This document shows positions 8,511-17,861 of a stretch of DNA of 35,575 nucleotides, piece by piece. Below the pieces are notes generated by a model. The model worked only from the letters and a program-made list of their open reading frames with translations. It did no database searches and was not told the DNA's origin. The stretch covers positions 1-35,575 of the forward strand of contig JAQVHV010000008.1 of assembly GCA_028696055.1 (NCBI GenBank), given 5' to 3'. Made by a program: the position numbers and the translations under genes. Position 1 is the first letter of the stretch; the number at the start of each line of letters is the position of its first letter. The stretch is from Sulfurovum sp. (GTDB lineage Bacteria; Campylobacterota; Campylobacteria; Campylobacterales; Sulfurovaceae).

Positions 8511-10202
8511 ATGATGAGAAGTGATGAGATAAAACAGGGATTCAGCAGAGCTCCGCACAGAAGTTTGCTTCGTGCGACAGGTGTCAGGGACGAAGACTTC
8601 GATAAACCCTTCATCGGGGTTGCCAACTCCTTTATCGAGATCATACCGGGACACTTTTTCCTTAACAAAGTGGCCGAAGTGATCAAAGAGGAGATCCGGG
8701 CCAACGGGTGTGTCCCGTTTGAGTTCAACACGATCGGTGTGGATGACGGTATCGCAATGGGGCATGACGGAATGCTCTACTCACTGCCAAGCCGCGAGAT
8801 CATCGCCAACTCGGTCGAGACGGTGATGAATGCACACAAACTTGACGCGATGATCGCGATCCCCAACTGCGACAAGATCGTGCCGGGGATGATCATGGGG
8901 GCGCTACGCGTCAACGTGCCGACTGTCTTTGTCTCCGGCGGGCCGATGCAAAAAGGCCACACCAAGGATGGCACGCCGATCGACCTTGCTACGGCATTTG
9001 AGGCTGTCGGGAAGCATGAGACAGGAGAGATCAGCGACGAAGATCTTTACGATATCGAGTGCAATGCCTGCCCGAGCGGAGGAAGCTGTTCGGGGATGTT
9101 TACGGCAAACTCCATGAACACCCTGATGGAAGCGATGGGTATCGCGCTGCCCGGCAACGGTACGATCCTTGCACTCACGCCTGAGAGAACAGCGCTTTAT
9201 AAGAAGGCTGCACGCCGTATCTGCGAGATCGCCAAGATGGAGCAGGCGGAGCGCGAAAAGTTCAAGCTGAGAAATATCCTCAATGAAAATGCCGTACGCA
9301 ATGCCTTTGCAGTGGATATGGCAATGGGAGGAAGCTCCAACACGGTTCTTCATATGCTGGCGATCGCCAAAGAGGCGGAGGTGGACTTCAATCTTGAAGA
9401 TATCAACAGCATCTCCAAAAAAGTTTCACACATCGCCAAGATCTCCCCGTCACTCTCAACGGTGCATATGGAGGATATCAACAAAGCCGGCGGCGTCAAT
9501 GCGGTCATGCATGAGATGCAAAAACGCGGAAATGACATCCTTGCTGACAACCTTTGTATCGGAGGAGAGACACTCCATGAGAAGATCAAAGATGCGAAGA
9601 TCCTGGATACCAACATCATCCATACGATCGACAACCCCTACTCCAAAGTCGGCGGCCTTGCGATCCTCTACGGAAACCTGGCAGAACAGGGTGCCGTGAT
9701 CAAAACTGCGGGGATCACAGGAGACCGCGTCTTCACCGGAACAGCGGTATGTTTCAACTCCCAGGATGAAGCGATCAAGGGGATCATCAACGGCAAAGTC
9801 AAAGCCGGGAATGTCGTCGTCATCCGTTACGAAGGGCCAAAAGGAGGCCCGGGGATGCAGGAGATGCTGAGCCCTACCAGCCTGATCATGGGGATGGGGC
9901 TGGGCGACAAGGTTGCTCTGATCACCGACGGAAGGTTCTCCGGAGCGACCAGAGGTGCGAGTATCGGCCACGTGAGCCCCGAAGCGGCAGAAGGCGGGCT
10001 GATCGGCCTGCTGGAAGACGGGGATGAGATCTTCATCGATGTGGACAACTACATCCTCGAAGCCAAACTTACCTTTGAAGAGATCGCAGAGCGAAGAGAC
10101 AACTTCAAGCCGATCGTGAAACCGCTGACAAGCAAATGGCTCAAACAGTACAGAGCGCTTGTGACCAATGCAAGCTCCGGTGCCGTTCTGGAAGCGGAAT
10201 AG
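8511..10202 (+). CDS. ilvD: dihydroxy-acid dehydratase
   Basis: [75 protein letters not shown]. Confidence 0.98.
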   Translation: MMRSDEIKQGFSRAPHRSLLRATGVRDEDFDKPFIGVANSFIEIIPGHFFLNKVAEVIKEEIRANGCVPFEFNTIGVDDGIAMGHDGMLYSLPSREIIANSVETVMNAHKLDAMIAIPNCDKIVPGMIMGALRVNVPTVFVSGGPMQKGHTKDGTPIDLATAFEAVGKHETGEISDEDLYDIECNACPSGGSCSGMFTANSMNTLMEAMGIALPGNGTILALTPERTALYKKAARRICEIAKMEQAEREKFKLRNILNENAVRNAFAVDMAMGGSSNTVLHMLAIAKEAEVDFNLEDINSISKKVSHIAKISPSLSTVHMEDINKAGGVNAVMHEMQKRGNDILADNLCIGGETLHEKIKDAKILDTNIIHTIDNPYSKVGGLAILYGNLAEQGAVIKTAGITGDRVFTGTAVCFNSQDEAIKGIINGKVKAGNVVVIRYEGPKGGPGMQEMLSPTSLIMGMGLGDKVALITDGRFSGATRGASIGHVSPEAAEGGLIGLLEDGDEIFIDVDNYILEAKLTFEEIAERRDNFKPIVKPLTSKWLKQYRALVTNASSGAVLEAE

Positions 10203-10230
10203 GAGTAAGGTCTCTCCTTGACAGCCCGCA

Positions 10231-10254
10231 GCGCGGGTTGGTAAACCCACCCTG
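10231..10254. repeat. REP-like hairpin (GCGGGTTGGTAAACCCACCCTGC)
   Basis: Same sequence family as 20955..20980 and 21041..21064. Confidence 0.65.
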
Positions 10255-10274
10255 CAAAACCCTTTTTGCCTTCA

Positions 10275-10380
10275 CGGGTCGCTTTGCTCCGACTTAGCCT
10301 ACAGCGGTATACGAGTATACATCGCTTCCGGTTCCGAGCTTACAAACAACAAGCAGTTGTTGTTTGCTTAACAGCTCTCA
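10275..10380 (+). repeat. covarying two-hairpin intergenic element, copy A
   Basis: GGTTCC-GAGCT-TA-[CAAACAACAA gcag TTGTTGTTTG]-CTTAAC-AGCTC-TCAT. Confidence 0.7.
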
Positions 10381-10382
10381 TG

Positions 10383-10513
10383 GTTCCGGCCCTATAAACT
10401 ACCTGCGTGGCTTCACTTCGTTACGACCACTTCGATTTCGAGTCTAAAAATGACAAACTCTTGTCATTTTCTTAACGCCTCTCACTGTTCACGTTTATTT
10501 AACGGGTCTCATC
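10383..10513 (+). repeat. covarying element with copy B (about 10398-10485) apparently nested inside another copy
   Basis: GGTTCCGGCCCTATAAAC...GTTCACGTTTATTTAACGGGTCTCATCC flanks match the uninterrupted copy at 27772-27826; the insert aligns with the copy at 25471-25554. Confidence 0.65.
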
Positions 10514-10516
10514 CCC

Positions 10517-10542
10517 GGGCGGACACGACGGTCCACCCCTAC
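10517..10542 (-). repeat. GTAG-headed REP-like hairpin
   Basis: GGGCGGACACGACGGTCCACCCCTAC; family members at 17635, 25701, 27683. Confidence 0.7.
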
Positions 10543-10628
10543 AAATTGTGATAGATAAAACGGGATAAAAGTAAGAGAAAAGTATCAAAGGAGTAAAAGG
10601 AGAAGCCTTGAAAGCTTCTCAGGAGAGG

Positions 10629-11759
10629 CTACAGGGGTCTTCTGGCACCCATATAGCGCTGCGAGTAGAATGTTTTGTCCAGGCTTGTGATCACCACTTT
10701 TTTCTTTGCCGAAGAGGCATGGATAAACTTGTTATCCCCCATGTAGATACCGACATGGTTGACATACCCTTTGCGTCCTCTGGAAGTATCAAAGAAGATC
10801 AGGTCACCTTTTTTAAGCTCCGATCTTTTGACAAACTTGCCGTATTTGGACTGCATGATAGAGGTTCTCGGGATATCGATCCCGTTCTTTTTATAGCAGT
10901 ACTTCGTAAACCCGGAACAGTCAAAGGTATCCTGTTTCCCTGTCGCACCCCACACGTATCTGTTACCCAGTTTCGTCTTGGCTACCTTTATAACCTCTAC
11001 TTCTTTCTCTGTCTCTGTTCGCTTTCCAAAGAAGATATCTCCCAGATTAAAGACATCTTTTTTGGAGGGCTCTTTTTTCATATAGGTGGATTTGGGAAGG
11101 CTTGAGAGTGTCTGCGCCAGTTTTCTGTCGCTCGTTTTTGTCGCCTTTGCTGCAACCTTTACTCTTTCTGCCGCCGGTACTTTGATCGTCTGCCCTGCCC
11201 TCAGGGTATTATTCTGGAGCCCATTGAGCGATTTGAGGGTTGTGATATCTGTCTTGTATTTTTTGGCGATCGCGTAGAGGGCATCACCGCTCTTGACCTT
11301 ATACTCTGCCGTTTCTGCGACCCCAACTCTGTTTGGCGTACCGGGAACCTTCAGGACTTTTCCGACCTTCAGCGTATCGTTTTTCTTCAGTCCGTTCAGT
11401 TTGCAGAGTTGATCGATCGTCGTTTTGTTCGCTACGGCGATCGCAGAGAGTGTCTCGCCCTTTTTGACCTTATGCTGTGCCGTCTGTACGGCATAGGCCG
11501 TGTTTTGTGCACCGGGAACCTTCAGGACTTTTCCGACCTTCAGTGTATCGCTTTGCTTCAGTCCGTTGAGTTTACAGAGTTTACTGACCGTCGTTTTGTT
11601 CGCTTTGGCGATCGCAGAGAGTGTCTCGCCTTTTTTGATCGTATGCGTCGCAGCCGAAGCATACGTCGTAGCCATAGAGGCCACCGCAAGTGAAATGAGA
11701 AATCTATGTAGTTTCTTCAAGAGTATTCCTTTCAGCTTGAATATGGCCCTTCCCCCCAT
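10629..11759 (-). CDS. LysM (x3) plus NlpC/P60 cell-wall endopeptidase with signal peptide
   Basis: Three HTIKKGETLSAIAKANKTT...-type LysM repeats; C-terminal VWGATGKQDTFDCSGFTKYCYKKNG...HVGIYMGDNKFIHAS. Confidence 0.93.
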   Translation of the reverse strand: MGGRAIFKLKGILLKKLHRFLISLAVASMATTYASAATHTIKKGETLSAIAKANKTTVSKLCKLNGLKQSDTLKVGKVLKVPGAQNTAYAVQTAQHKVKKGETLSAIAVANKTTIDQLCKLNGLKKNDTLKVGKVLKVPGTPNRVGVAETAEYKVKSGDALYAIAKKYKTDITTLKSLNGLQNNTLRAGQTIKVPAAERVKVAAKATKTSDRKLAQTLSSLPKSTYMKKEPSKKDVFNLGDIFFGKRTETEKEVEVIKVAKTKLGNRYVWGATGKQDTFDCSGFTKYCYKKNGIDIPRTSIMQSKYGKFVKRSELKKGDLIFFDTSRGRKGYVNHVGIYMGDNKFIHASSAKKKVVITSLDKTFYSQRYMGARRPL

Positions 11760-11816
11760 ATTTTTAAATATACTCTAATAATACCTATCTAGAGTTAATA
11801 AAAAATAAACCCAACT

Positions 11817-13493
11817 TTATGTTTGACTTAAATCTCTGACAATATGGTCGGCAACCCTGAAGGCATTTGCATAGATCGTCCAGGTATAGGCCACCGAACC
11901 TCCCGTCGGCATAAAACTGGCATCCGCCACATAAAGATTGGGGATGTCGTGGGACCGGCAGTCTCTATTGAGTACCGAACTCTTGGGATCGTCACCGAAA
12001 CGGCAGCCGCCGGCGATCAGGTTTTGCGGAGGGAGCGGGGAGACGGAGCTGTAGATATTTTGGGCCCCCATCTCTTCGAGCACCGCTTCGCACTTTTTGG
12101 CGAGATAGCGGCCCACCTTCAGATCATGGGGATGACTCGCGATACGCAGTTTGCCCACGGGCATGCCGTATTTGTCCGTGTGACGTTCATCCACACTTAC
12201 AAAACAGTCGTCATGAGGCAGCCAGTCATTAAAGATCTCAAAACGAATGCTCTTGCTCTCCTTGAAACGCTTCGCCACCCTCTCTCCCAGCGCCTTCCCC
12301 CAGATCAGTTTTCCCCCCTCTTTATTGTTTTTGCAGGCGCGAGAGATGATGTTCTGGTGTTCGAACATAAACTCTACCGAACCTCCCTTGAACCTGCCGT
12401 CCCACCAGTGATCGATATGGTACCAGTCCAGTATCGACCGGTTGACAAAGAGCCCTCGCTCCATCAGCGCCTCAAAACTGATCTCCTTGAGACTCTCCCT
12501 GTGCAGTTCCCCCTGCCCCGATCCCCCGGCAGAGAAGATCAGGTTTTTTCCCAGCTCCCCGGAGCTGTTTGAAAGTCCGTTGGGGTGATGCCGGCTCTTG
12601 GAGTTCAAAAGCAGCCGTGCACTCTCATGCGCCTGTGCGGCCAGCACAAAGATATCCGCCGTGATCTTACGCTCTTTTCCCGTCACTGTGTCGATCGCCA
12701 CCACTGATGTCGCCCGCTCTTTCGTACTCTCCAGAGACTTGACATAGGTATGGCTCATCAGAGTCAGGTTTCCTGTTGCAAGCGCAGGGAAAAGCAGTGA
12801 CTCCGTGGAGCTTCCCTTGGCTCCCGAGCTGCACCCGTAGCTTCCGCAGAAATTGGAGTAGTAGCAGGCATTCCTATGGCCCTTGTCTTTTGAGAGCACG
12901 GCACGCGGTGTCACCAGCGGCGTGATCCCAAGCGCGCGGCAACTTTTGTCAAAAAGTTTGACAACCTCGTTCTCTTTGGTGGGAGGCTGAGGGAAGTCGG
13001 GGGTACTCCGCCAGGGCGCAAAGGGGTGTTTCTCTGCGACACCCGATATCCCGACCACCTCTTCAGCCATCGTGTAGTAGGGCTCCATATCCTCATAGGA
13101 GATAGGCCAGTCCACGACATTGGCTCCTTCGATAGCACCATATTTGCTCTTCAGCCTGAAGTCATCGGGGTGCATACGGTGGAGCATCCCGCTCATCACG
13201 TTCGATGAGCCCCCGACGATGTTCCCGTTCCAGAAACTCCATCCCGACTCATAGGTAGGCGTAGCCACCCATTTGCCGCCTTCCTTCTCTTCGATCAGAT
13301 GATACTCATCAAAGAGGTTGGGGGTGATGATATCCCTTCGGCAGTAGGCCAGCTCATCTTTGCTGAACTCCTCGCGCCGTATCAGTCGCCCTTTTTCCAG
13401 CACTGCTACTTTATAGCCCGCCCTGCAGAGCGTATAGGCTACCGCCCCGCCGCTGGCACCCGATCCCACGATCACCGCATCAAAGTGCTTCAT
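11817..13493 (-). CDS. GMC family oxidoreductase (gluconate 2-dehydrogenase large-subunit-like)
   Basis: DAVIVGSGASGGAVAYTLCRAGYKVAVLEKG; WPISYEDMEPYY; C-terminal VADASFMPTGGSVAYTWTIYANAFRVADHI. Confidence 0.9.
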   Translation of the reverse strand: MKHFDAVIVGSGASGGAVAYTLCRAGYKVAVLEKGRLIRREEFSKDELAYCRRDIITPNLFDEYHLIEEKEGGKWVATPTYESGWSFWNGNIVGGSSNVMSGMLHRMHPDDFRLKSKYGAIEGANVVDWPISYEDMEPYYTMAEEVVGISGVAEKHPFAPWRSTPDFPQPPTKENEVVKLFDKSCRALGITPLVTPRAVLSKDKGHRNACYYSNFCGSYGCSSGAKGSSTESLLFPALATGNLTLMSHTYVKSLESTKERATSVVAIDTVTGKERKITADIFVLAAQAHESARLLLNSKSRHHPNGLSNSSGELGKNLIFSAGGSGQGELHRESLKEISFEALMERGLFVNRSILDWYHIDHWWDGRFKGGSVEFMFEHQNIISRACKNNKEGGKLIWGKALGERVAKRFKESKSIRFEIFNDWLPHDDCFVSVDERHTDKYGMPVGKLRIASHPHDLKVGRYLAKKCEAVLEEMGAQNIYSSVSPLPPQNLIAGGCRFGDDPKSSVLNRDCRSHDIPNLYVADASFMPTGGSVAYTWTIYANAFRVADHIVRDLSQT

Positions 13494-13990
13494 AGCTCGA
13501 TATACCTCTCTTTGGGCCGGGGCGATCCTCCGAAGCTTCCTACAGCTTTCCATCCCTCCTGCCCGATATTCGAGCCATAGATCGGATCAGAGAAGATCGC
13601 CTCCATCGTCAGCGTCATGATGCGCGCCAACCAGTTGCTGCCGTAGCGGGTCTCTTCATAGCTGCGCAGCGCTGCCTCTCTCTGCGCTGCATCCATCACC
13701 AGAAATTTGCCCTGCGTACGGCGCTCAAGCTCCTGCGCCCCCTCTATCACAAACCCTCTGATATCCCTGTCGTAGCTGGCATGGGTGATCGTCTCCTTCA
13801 GGAAGGTGACAGTATCCATCGCTTTTGCAGAAGGGAGGCTGCTCTGCTCCGGGAACATATGCTGCTGCACCGCCGCGATGACCGGCACTGCCGCTTCAAG
13901 CACTTTTGTCTCAGTATTTGCTTCCTGCGCATGGAGAGAGGCGGAGAGCCCGATCACCGCACTGGTCGCCAAAAAATCTCTTCGTCTCAT
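13490..13990 (-). CDS. gluconate 2-dehydrogenase subunit 3 family protein with Tat-like signal
   Basis: MRRRDFLATSAVIGLSASLHAQ; ATGA overlap with the downstream GMC gene. Confidence 0.8.
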   Translation of the reverse strand: MRRRDFLATSAVIGLSASLHAQEANTETKVLEAAVPVIAAVQQHMFPEQSSLPSAKAMDTVTFLKETITHASYDRDIRGFVIEGAQELERRTQGKFLVMDAAQREAALRSYEETRYGSNWLARIMTLTMEAIFSDPIYGSNIGQEGWKAVGSFGGSPRPKERYIEL

Positions 13991-14114
13991 CGTTTCTCTT
14001 TCTCTCACTCTGAACCTGTTATCTTAAGTACTCCGAAGGGAACACTCCCTACACGGAGAGTACACAGCTCTCATATTATACTTTGAATCTATAAAAAATC
14101 ATAAAGGAAAGCAT

Positions 14115-14372
14115 ATGTTGAAAAAAGTACTTTTTATTTCAGGAGTCGGATTGGCGATGCTTGCATTCACCGGCTGCTCCGACAGCAAAGGGGCAGGAGA
14201 AGCAAAATGCGGAGAGGGAAAATGCGACAGCGGTAAAAAAGTCGAGTCAAAATGCGGAGAGGGAAAATGCGACAGCGGTAAAAAAGTCGAGTCAAAATGC
14301 GGAGAGGGGAAATGCGACAGCGGTAAAAAAGCGGCACCGAAAGCAGAAACGGAAAGCAGCGAATCCAAATAA
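14115..14372 (+). CDS. Cys-repeat lipoprotein (KCGEGKCDSGKKVES repeats), HvfA/bufferin-like
   Basis: Signal with LAFTGC; three CGEGKCDSGKK units encoded by 45-bp near-identical repeats (14204..14331). Confidence 0.8.
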   Translation: MLKKVLFISGVGLAMLAFTGCSDSKGAGEAKCGEGKCDSGKKVESKCGEGKCDSGKKVESKCGEGKCDSGKKAAPKAETESSESK

Positions 14373-14420
14373 GAAAACCGCTTTCCCGTAAAGAAAAAAG
14401 AAGAGAAAAAGGAGCATTCT

Positions 14421-14858
14421 ATGATCAACCATATCTATCCTACCGCCAGAGAGATACTCAGCAGGGGGCAGGACCTCTCCCTGCTCCTTGCCAGACTTGT
14501 ACTCGCCTACGGCTTTTATAATCCCGCGATGAACAAATGGGCGGATATCCATGCCGTAGCGGAATGGTTCGGTACGCTGGGGATTCCCCTACCTACGGTC
14601 AACGCCTATCTGGCAGCAAGCACCGAACTGCTTGGCGTCGTGCTGCTTACCCTGGGCCTCCTCACCCGGCTGATTTCTCTGCCGCTGATCGTTGTCATGA
14701 TCGTGGCGATCATTACTGTGCATCTGCCGCATGGGTTTGCCGCCGGGGATAATGGATTTGAGATCCCGCTCTACTATATGTTGTTTCTGGCTATTTTTGC
14801 CTCGTTCGGTGCAGGAAAGTTCAGTCTGGACCACCTGATTTTCGGCAAAGAGAAGTAG
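14421..14858 (+). CDS. DoxX family membrane protein
   Basis: LLLARLVLAYGFYNPAMNKWAD...FGTLGIPLPTVNAYLAASTELLGVVLLTLGLLTRL. Confidence 0.85.
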   Translation: MINHIYPTAREILSRGQDLSLLLARLVLAYGFYNPAMNKWADIHAVAEWFGTLGIPLPTVNAYLAASTELLGVVLLTLGLLTRLISLPLIVVMIVAIITVHLPHGFAAGDNGFEIPLYYMLFLAIFASFGAGKFSLDHLIFGKEK

Positions 14859-15017
14859 CAGTATGAAGCAGAGAGCAGAGCAGAAAAGAGGGTCGGAGGA
14901 GATGCGGTGCATGGGCCGTGCTTCTCACTGCTCTACACTTCAACGTTTTTTATCCTTTCATTAAATATTTTTGACTAAAATTGCACTATCGTTTATTCTT
15001 TTCAAAAGGAGGTTCCC

Positions 15018-15473
15018 ATCAAAAAGCTACTACTCTCCACCCTGCTGATCCTGACATTCAACGGATGCGAATCACAGAGCGAACGTGATGCGCGCATTGC
15101 CCGGGAGGCCAGAGAATCGCTCCTTGCCGAACTCAAAGCCAAAGAGGAAGCGGAAAAACAGCGTGAATCCAACTCAACGCTGTGGCGTATGGGTATCTCC
15201 AAAGAAGAGGGTGTCATTACGATAGACACGAACAGAACCAAAAACTTTTTTGACGAGATGGGCAAACAGATCACACGCCAGGTAGAAGCATTTTCGGAGG
15301 ATCTGGATGAAGGCAGAGGTGCCGGTATCGAAGCCAACGAGACCCGGATCCATATCGATCTCCACAAAACCGGAGACTTCCTGGAGAGGTGGGGCAAAAA
15401 GATGGAAGAGTTTGCCGACGAGCTGGAAGATCTGTCAAAAGAGTTTGACACCAACGAATCTACATCATATTAA
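15018..15473 (+). CDS. lipoprotein, apparently initiating at ATC
   Basis: AGGAGG-5 nt-ATC then IKKLLLSTLLILTFNGCESQSERDARIARE...; continuous with the annotated 15189..15473 ORF; no ATG/GTG/TTG at the signal peptide start. Confidence 0.65.
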   Translation: MKKLLLSTLLILTFNGCESQSERDARIAREARESLLAELKAKEEAEKQRESNSTLWRMGISKEEGVITIDTNRTKNFFDEMGKQITRQVEAFSEDLDEGRGAGIEANETRIHIDLHKTGDFLERWGKKMEEFADELEDLSKEFDTNESTSY

Positions 15474-15482
15474 AGGATAACC

Positions 15483-16223
15483 ATGCAACAGATCGATATC
15501 AACTCCGATGAGTTTCAGGCCGAACTGGAAAAGACCTGGCAGTTTGTCGAGAAGGTCAACACGCAGTTCGGTTTTGTACAGAACCCCAACGACGAAGTGA
15601 ACGAAGGGGTCGCCATGGGATTGGCACGAAACAGACTCACCTACGGCAAACGTTTCTGCCCGTGCTTTATGGTCATAGGAGAGACAAAAGAGGAGCAGAA
15701 GGCGGCAGATAACCGCATCTGCCCCTGCAAACCCGCCCTGGAAAAAGAGATCCCCGAAGACGGCCTCTGCCACTGCGGTATCTTCTGTACTCCCGAGTAT
15801 GCAGCTTCCCAACAGATCAAAGCTGAAGCTGAAGAGGTCGCCCACACCCATTCACAGGGGCTGACCAGAGGGCAGGCTCAGGCACTGCTGAACGAAGCGC
15901 AGCTGGACGGAGACGAACTTGAAGCACTGCTTGAGGCAAGAAGTTTGAAGATGGTCGATTTCACGCTGATGGATGTACGCGAGTATATGGAGTACCAGAT
16001 GGAACATATCGTCGGGACCGATGCGCTTGTCCCCACCTCCCAGTTCTATGCGAAGATCGAGGAGCACAGCGACAAAAAGCACACCCCCGTTATCGTCTAC
16101 TGTTTCACAGGAAGCAGAAGCTTCCAGGTCCAGCATGCGATGAAGTCGCTGGGATTCGAACATGTCTGCAACCTCCGTCCGGGGATCATCGCCTACAACG
16201 GAGCAACGGCACGGGGAGAGTGA
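15483..16223 (+). CDS. ferredoxin-thioredoxin reductase catalytic-like domain fused to a rhodanese domain
   Basis: CPC...CPC...CHC pattern (RFCPCFMVIGE..RICPCKPALEKEIPEDGLCHCGIF); C-terminal VIVYCFTGSRSFQVQHAMKSLGFEHVCNLRPGI. Confidence 0.88.
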   Translation: MQQIDINSDEFQAELEKTWQFVEKVNTQFGFVQNPNDEVNEGVAMGLARNRLTYGKRFCPCFMVIGETKEEQKAADNRICPCKPALEKEIPEDGLCHCGIFCTPEYAASQQIKAEAEEVAHTHSQGLTRGQAQALLNEAQLDGDELEALLEARSLKMVDFTLMDVREYMEYQMEHIVGTDALVPTSQFYAKIEEHSDKKHTPVIVYCFTGSRSFQVQHAMKSLGFEHVCNLRPGIIAYNGATARGE

Positions 16224-16366
16224 GCAGTGAGCAGTGAGCAGTGAGCAGTGAGCAGTGAGCAGTGAGCAGTGAGCAGTTAGCAGTTAGCAGTTAGCAGTTA
16301 GCAGTTAGCAGTTAGCAGTTAGCAGTTAGCAGTTAGCAGTTAGCAGTTAGCAGTTAGCAGTTAGCA
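16220..16366. repeat. period-7 tandem array (GTGAGCA then GTTAGCA)
   Basis: About 21 heptamers, with the G-to-T variant confined to the right-hand block. Confidence 0.95.
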
Positions 16367-16480
16367 TCATGACAGAGTCATGAGAGTGTGTCAAGTCTTT
16401 TCCGTCATTCCGGACTCCGATCCGGAATCCACGATCTATTTTACAATAGCAGCAGATGCTCCGAGAAACCAACATCGATG

Positions 16481-16505
16481 TCGGGGTGGGAACACCCCGC
16501 CCTAC
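16481..16505 (-). repeat. GTAG-type REP-like hairpin (TCGGGGTGGGAACACCCCGCCCTAC)
   Basis: Same family as 21416..21440 and 34881..34906. Confidence 0.65.
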
Positions 16506-16544
16506 ACTACGCACGATGTAATCCCGCAGGAACGAGGACAATCA

Positions 16545-16618
16545 CAAATCACAAATCACAAATCACAAATCACAAATCACAAATCACGAATTGCTAATTG
16601 CTAATTGCTAATTGCTAT
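16545..16618. repeat. period-7 arrays (ACAAATC)n then (AATTGCT)n
   Basis: Read directly. Confidence 0.9.
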
Positions 16619-16730
16619 TAAAAGCACAAGATATATTGACAATTCTGTCAACACTTTTGAATAATGAAAATAAAGATTGTGGAATTATTAAAAGAGGGAT
16701 GAGAGGCCGAGGCCTCTCAAAAGATAGAAC

Positions 16731-17087
16731 TTACTTAACAAGTGCAGCTTTGGAAGCTTCCGCTACTTTTGTGAATGCTTCCGGTGCGTTCATTGCCATA
16801 TCAGCAAGGATCTTTCTGTCAAGCTCGATGTTTGCAACCTTAAGACCGTGCATGAATGTTGAGTAGTTCATGTCGTTAAGTCTAGCCGCTGCATTGATAC
16901 GAACGATCCATAGTCTTCTGAAGTCTCTTTTTTTCTGTCTTCTATCTCTGTAAGCATATACCAAAGATCTTTCAAGCTGCTCTTTAGCTTTTCTAAAGTG
17001 CTTTCTTCTACCGCTGTAGAATCCTCTTGCTTGTTTTAGTAGTTTTTTGTGACGTCTGTGTCTTACAAAACCGTTTTTTACTCTCAT
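16731..17087 (-). CDS. rplT: 50S ribosomal protein L20
   Basis: [67 protein letters not shown]. Confidence 0.98.
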   Translation of the reverse strand: MRVKNGFVRHRRHKKLLKQARGFYSGRRKHFRKAKEQLERSLVYAYRDRRQKKRDFRRLWIVRINAAARLNDMNYSTFMHGLKVANIELDRKILADMAMNAPEAFTKVAEASKAALVK

Positions 17088-17290
17088 TGTTTTCCTTTAC
17101 CTGAAACTTGTACCCTGATGGGTTTTAGTAGGTGTCAAACGCTTTTTATTTGGTTTGAACTTGCCTCCGAAATAGAGGGAATACTACTTTTTGAATCAAC
17201 CCAACATAACGTGACTAGTCGCGTGAGCCTGCTGCTGAAGCAAACCCAGTGTTAACGTAGTCGATGGAGCTTTGCTCTATCGGCGTTATA

Positions 17291-17482
17291 TTAATTGATC
17301 ATCTCTCTGATGTTTTTCGCATCCGCAGAATCGACGTACTTAGGACTTCTCATTGATCTGTGGTGCTTGCCGTCTACCTTGCTAAGGATGTGGCTTCTGA
17401 AAGCAGTTCCTCTTTTGATTTTACCGCTTTTTTTCACCTTGAAACGCTTTACAGCGCCTTTTACGCTCTTCATTTTAGGCAT
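17291..17482 (-). CDS. rpmI: 50S ribosomal protein L35
   Basis: [63 protein letters not shown]. Confidence 0.95.
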   Translation of the reverse strand: MPKMKSVKGAVKRFKVKKSGKIKRGTAFRSHILSKVDGKHHRSMRSPKYVDSADAKNIREMIN

Positions 17483-17634
17483 ATGCTTACTCCCTGTTGA
17501 ATTTTTTACTTTGATAGGACGCCGTTTTTCACATTGACCTATCGGCATAAAATGGGACGGTATTATACCCAAATATTTTTAAAGCATTTTTAACTCTTTC
17601 ATAGAAGCATTGTTCGGGCTCGCATACCGCTCCC

Positions 17635-17660
17635 GGGCGGACACAACGGTACCGTCCCTA
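17635..17660 (-). repeat. REP-like hairpin remnant (GGGCGGACACAACGGTACCGTCCCTA)
   Basis: Same family as 10517, 25701, 27683. Confidence 0.6.
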
Positions 17661-17687
17661 AAAAGCACAAATGCCCGCAGGAAATGC

Positions 17688-17738
17688 CCTTGGGGTGCAC
17701 AAATCACAAATCACAAATCACGAATCACGAATTTCTAA
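17688..17738 (+). repeat. left member of an inverted repeat flanking mutS7
   Basis: CCTTGGGGTGCACAAATCACAAATCACAAATCACGAATCACGAATTTCTAA; near-perfect reverse complement of 20784..20832. Confidence 0.85.
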
Positions 17739-17744
17739 TTTTTA

Positions 17745-17783
17745 ACTCCTCACTCCTACTTCCTCACTAGCAGCAAAAGCTGC
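17745..17783 (+). repeat. CTCCTCA-heptamer/CTAGCAGC-N-GCTGC composite repeat, copy 1
   Basis: Shared with 27917.., 34801.., 35080.. Confidence 0.75.
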
Positions 17784-17861
17784 ACTTACACCAGCTGCTC
17801 CCGGCTATAACCTCACTTATGCTACAATCAATCCCAATAAAAAACGACAGGGCAATGGCAC

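Noticed and set aside
8904-10250. ORFs antisense to or out of frame with ilvD
   Set aside because: Fully explained by ilvD coding sequence
10275-10513. Integron attC sites
   Set aside because: Hairpin structure is similar, but there are no clear RYYYAAC/GTTRRRY boxes, no integrase and no cassette genes
11844-12572. 242-aa plus-strand ORF opposite the GMC oxidoreductase
   Set aside because: Antisense shadow of a well-supported gene
16220-16618. Possible CRISPR array from regular short repeats
   Set aside because: Repeats are contiguous 7-mers with no unique spacers and no cas genes nearby; tandem minisatellite instead
16612-16866. Plus-strand ORF opposite rplT
   Set aside because: Antisense to a ribosomal protein gene; no support
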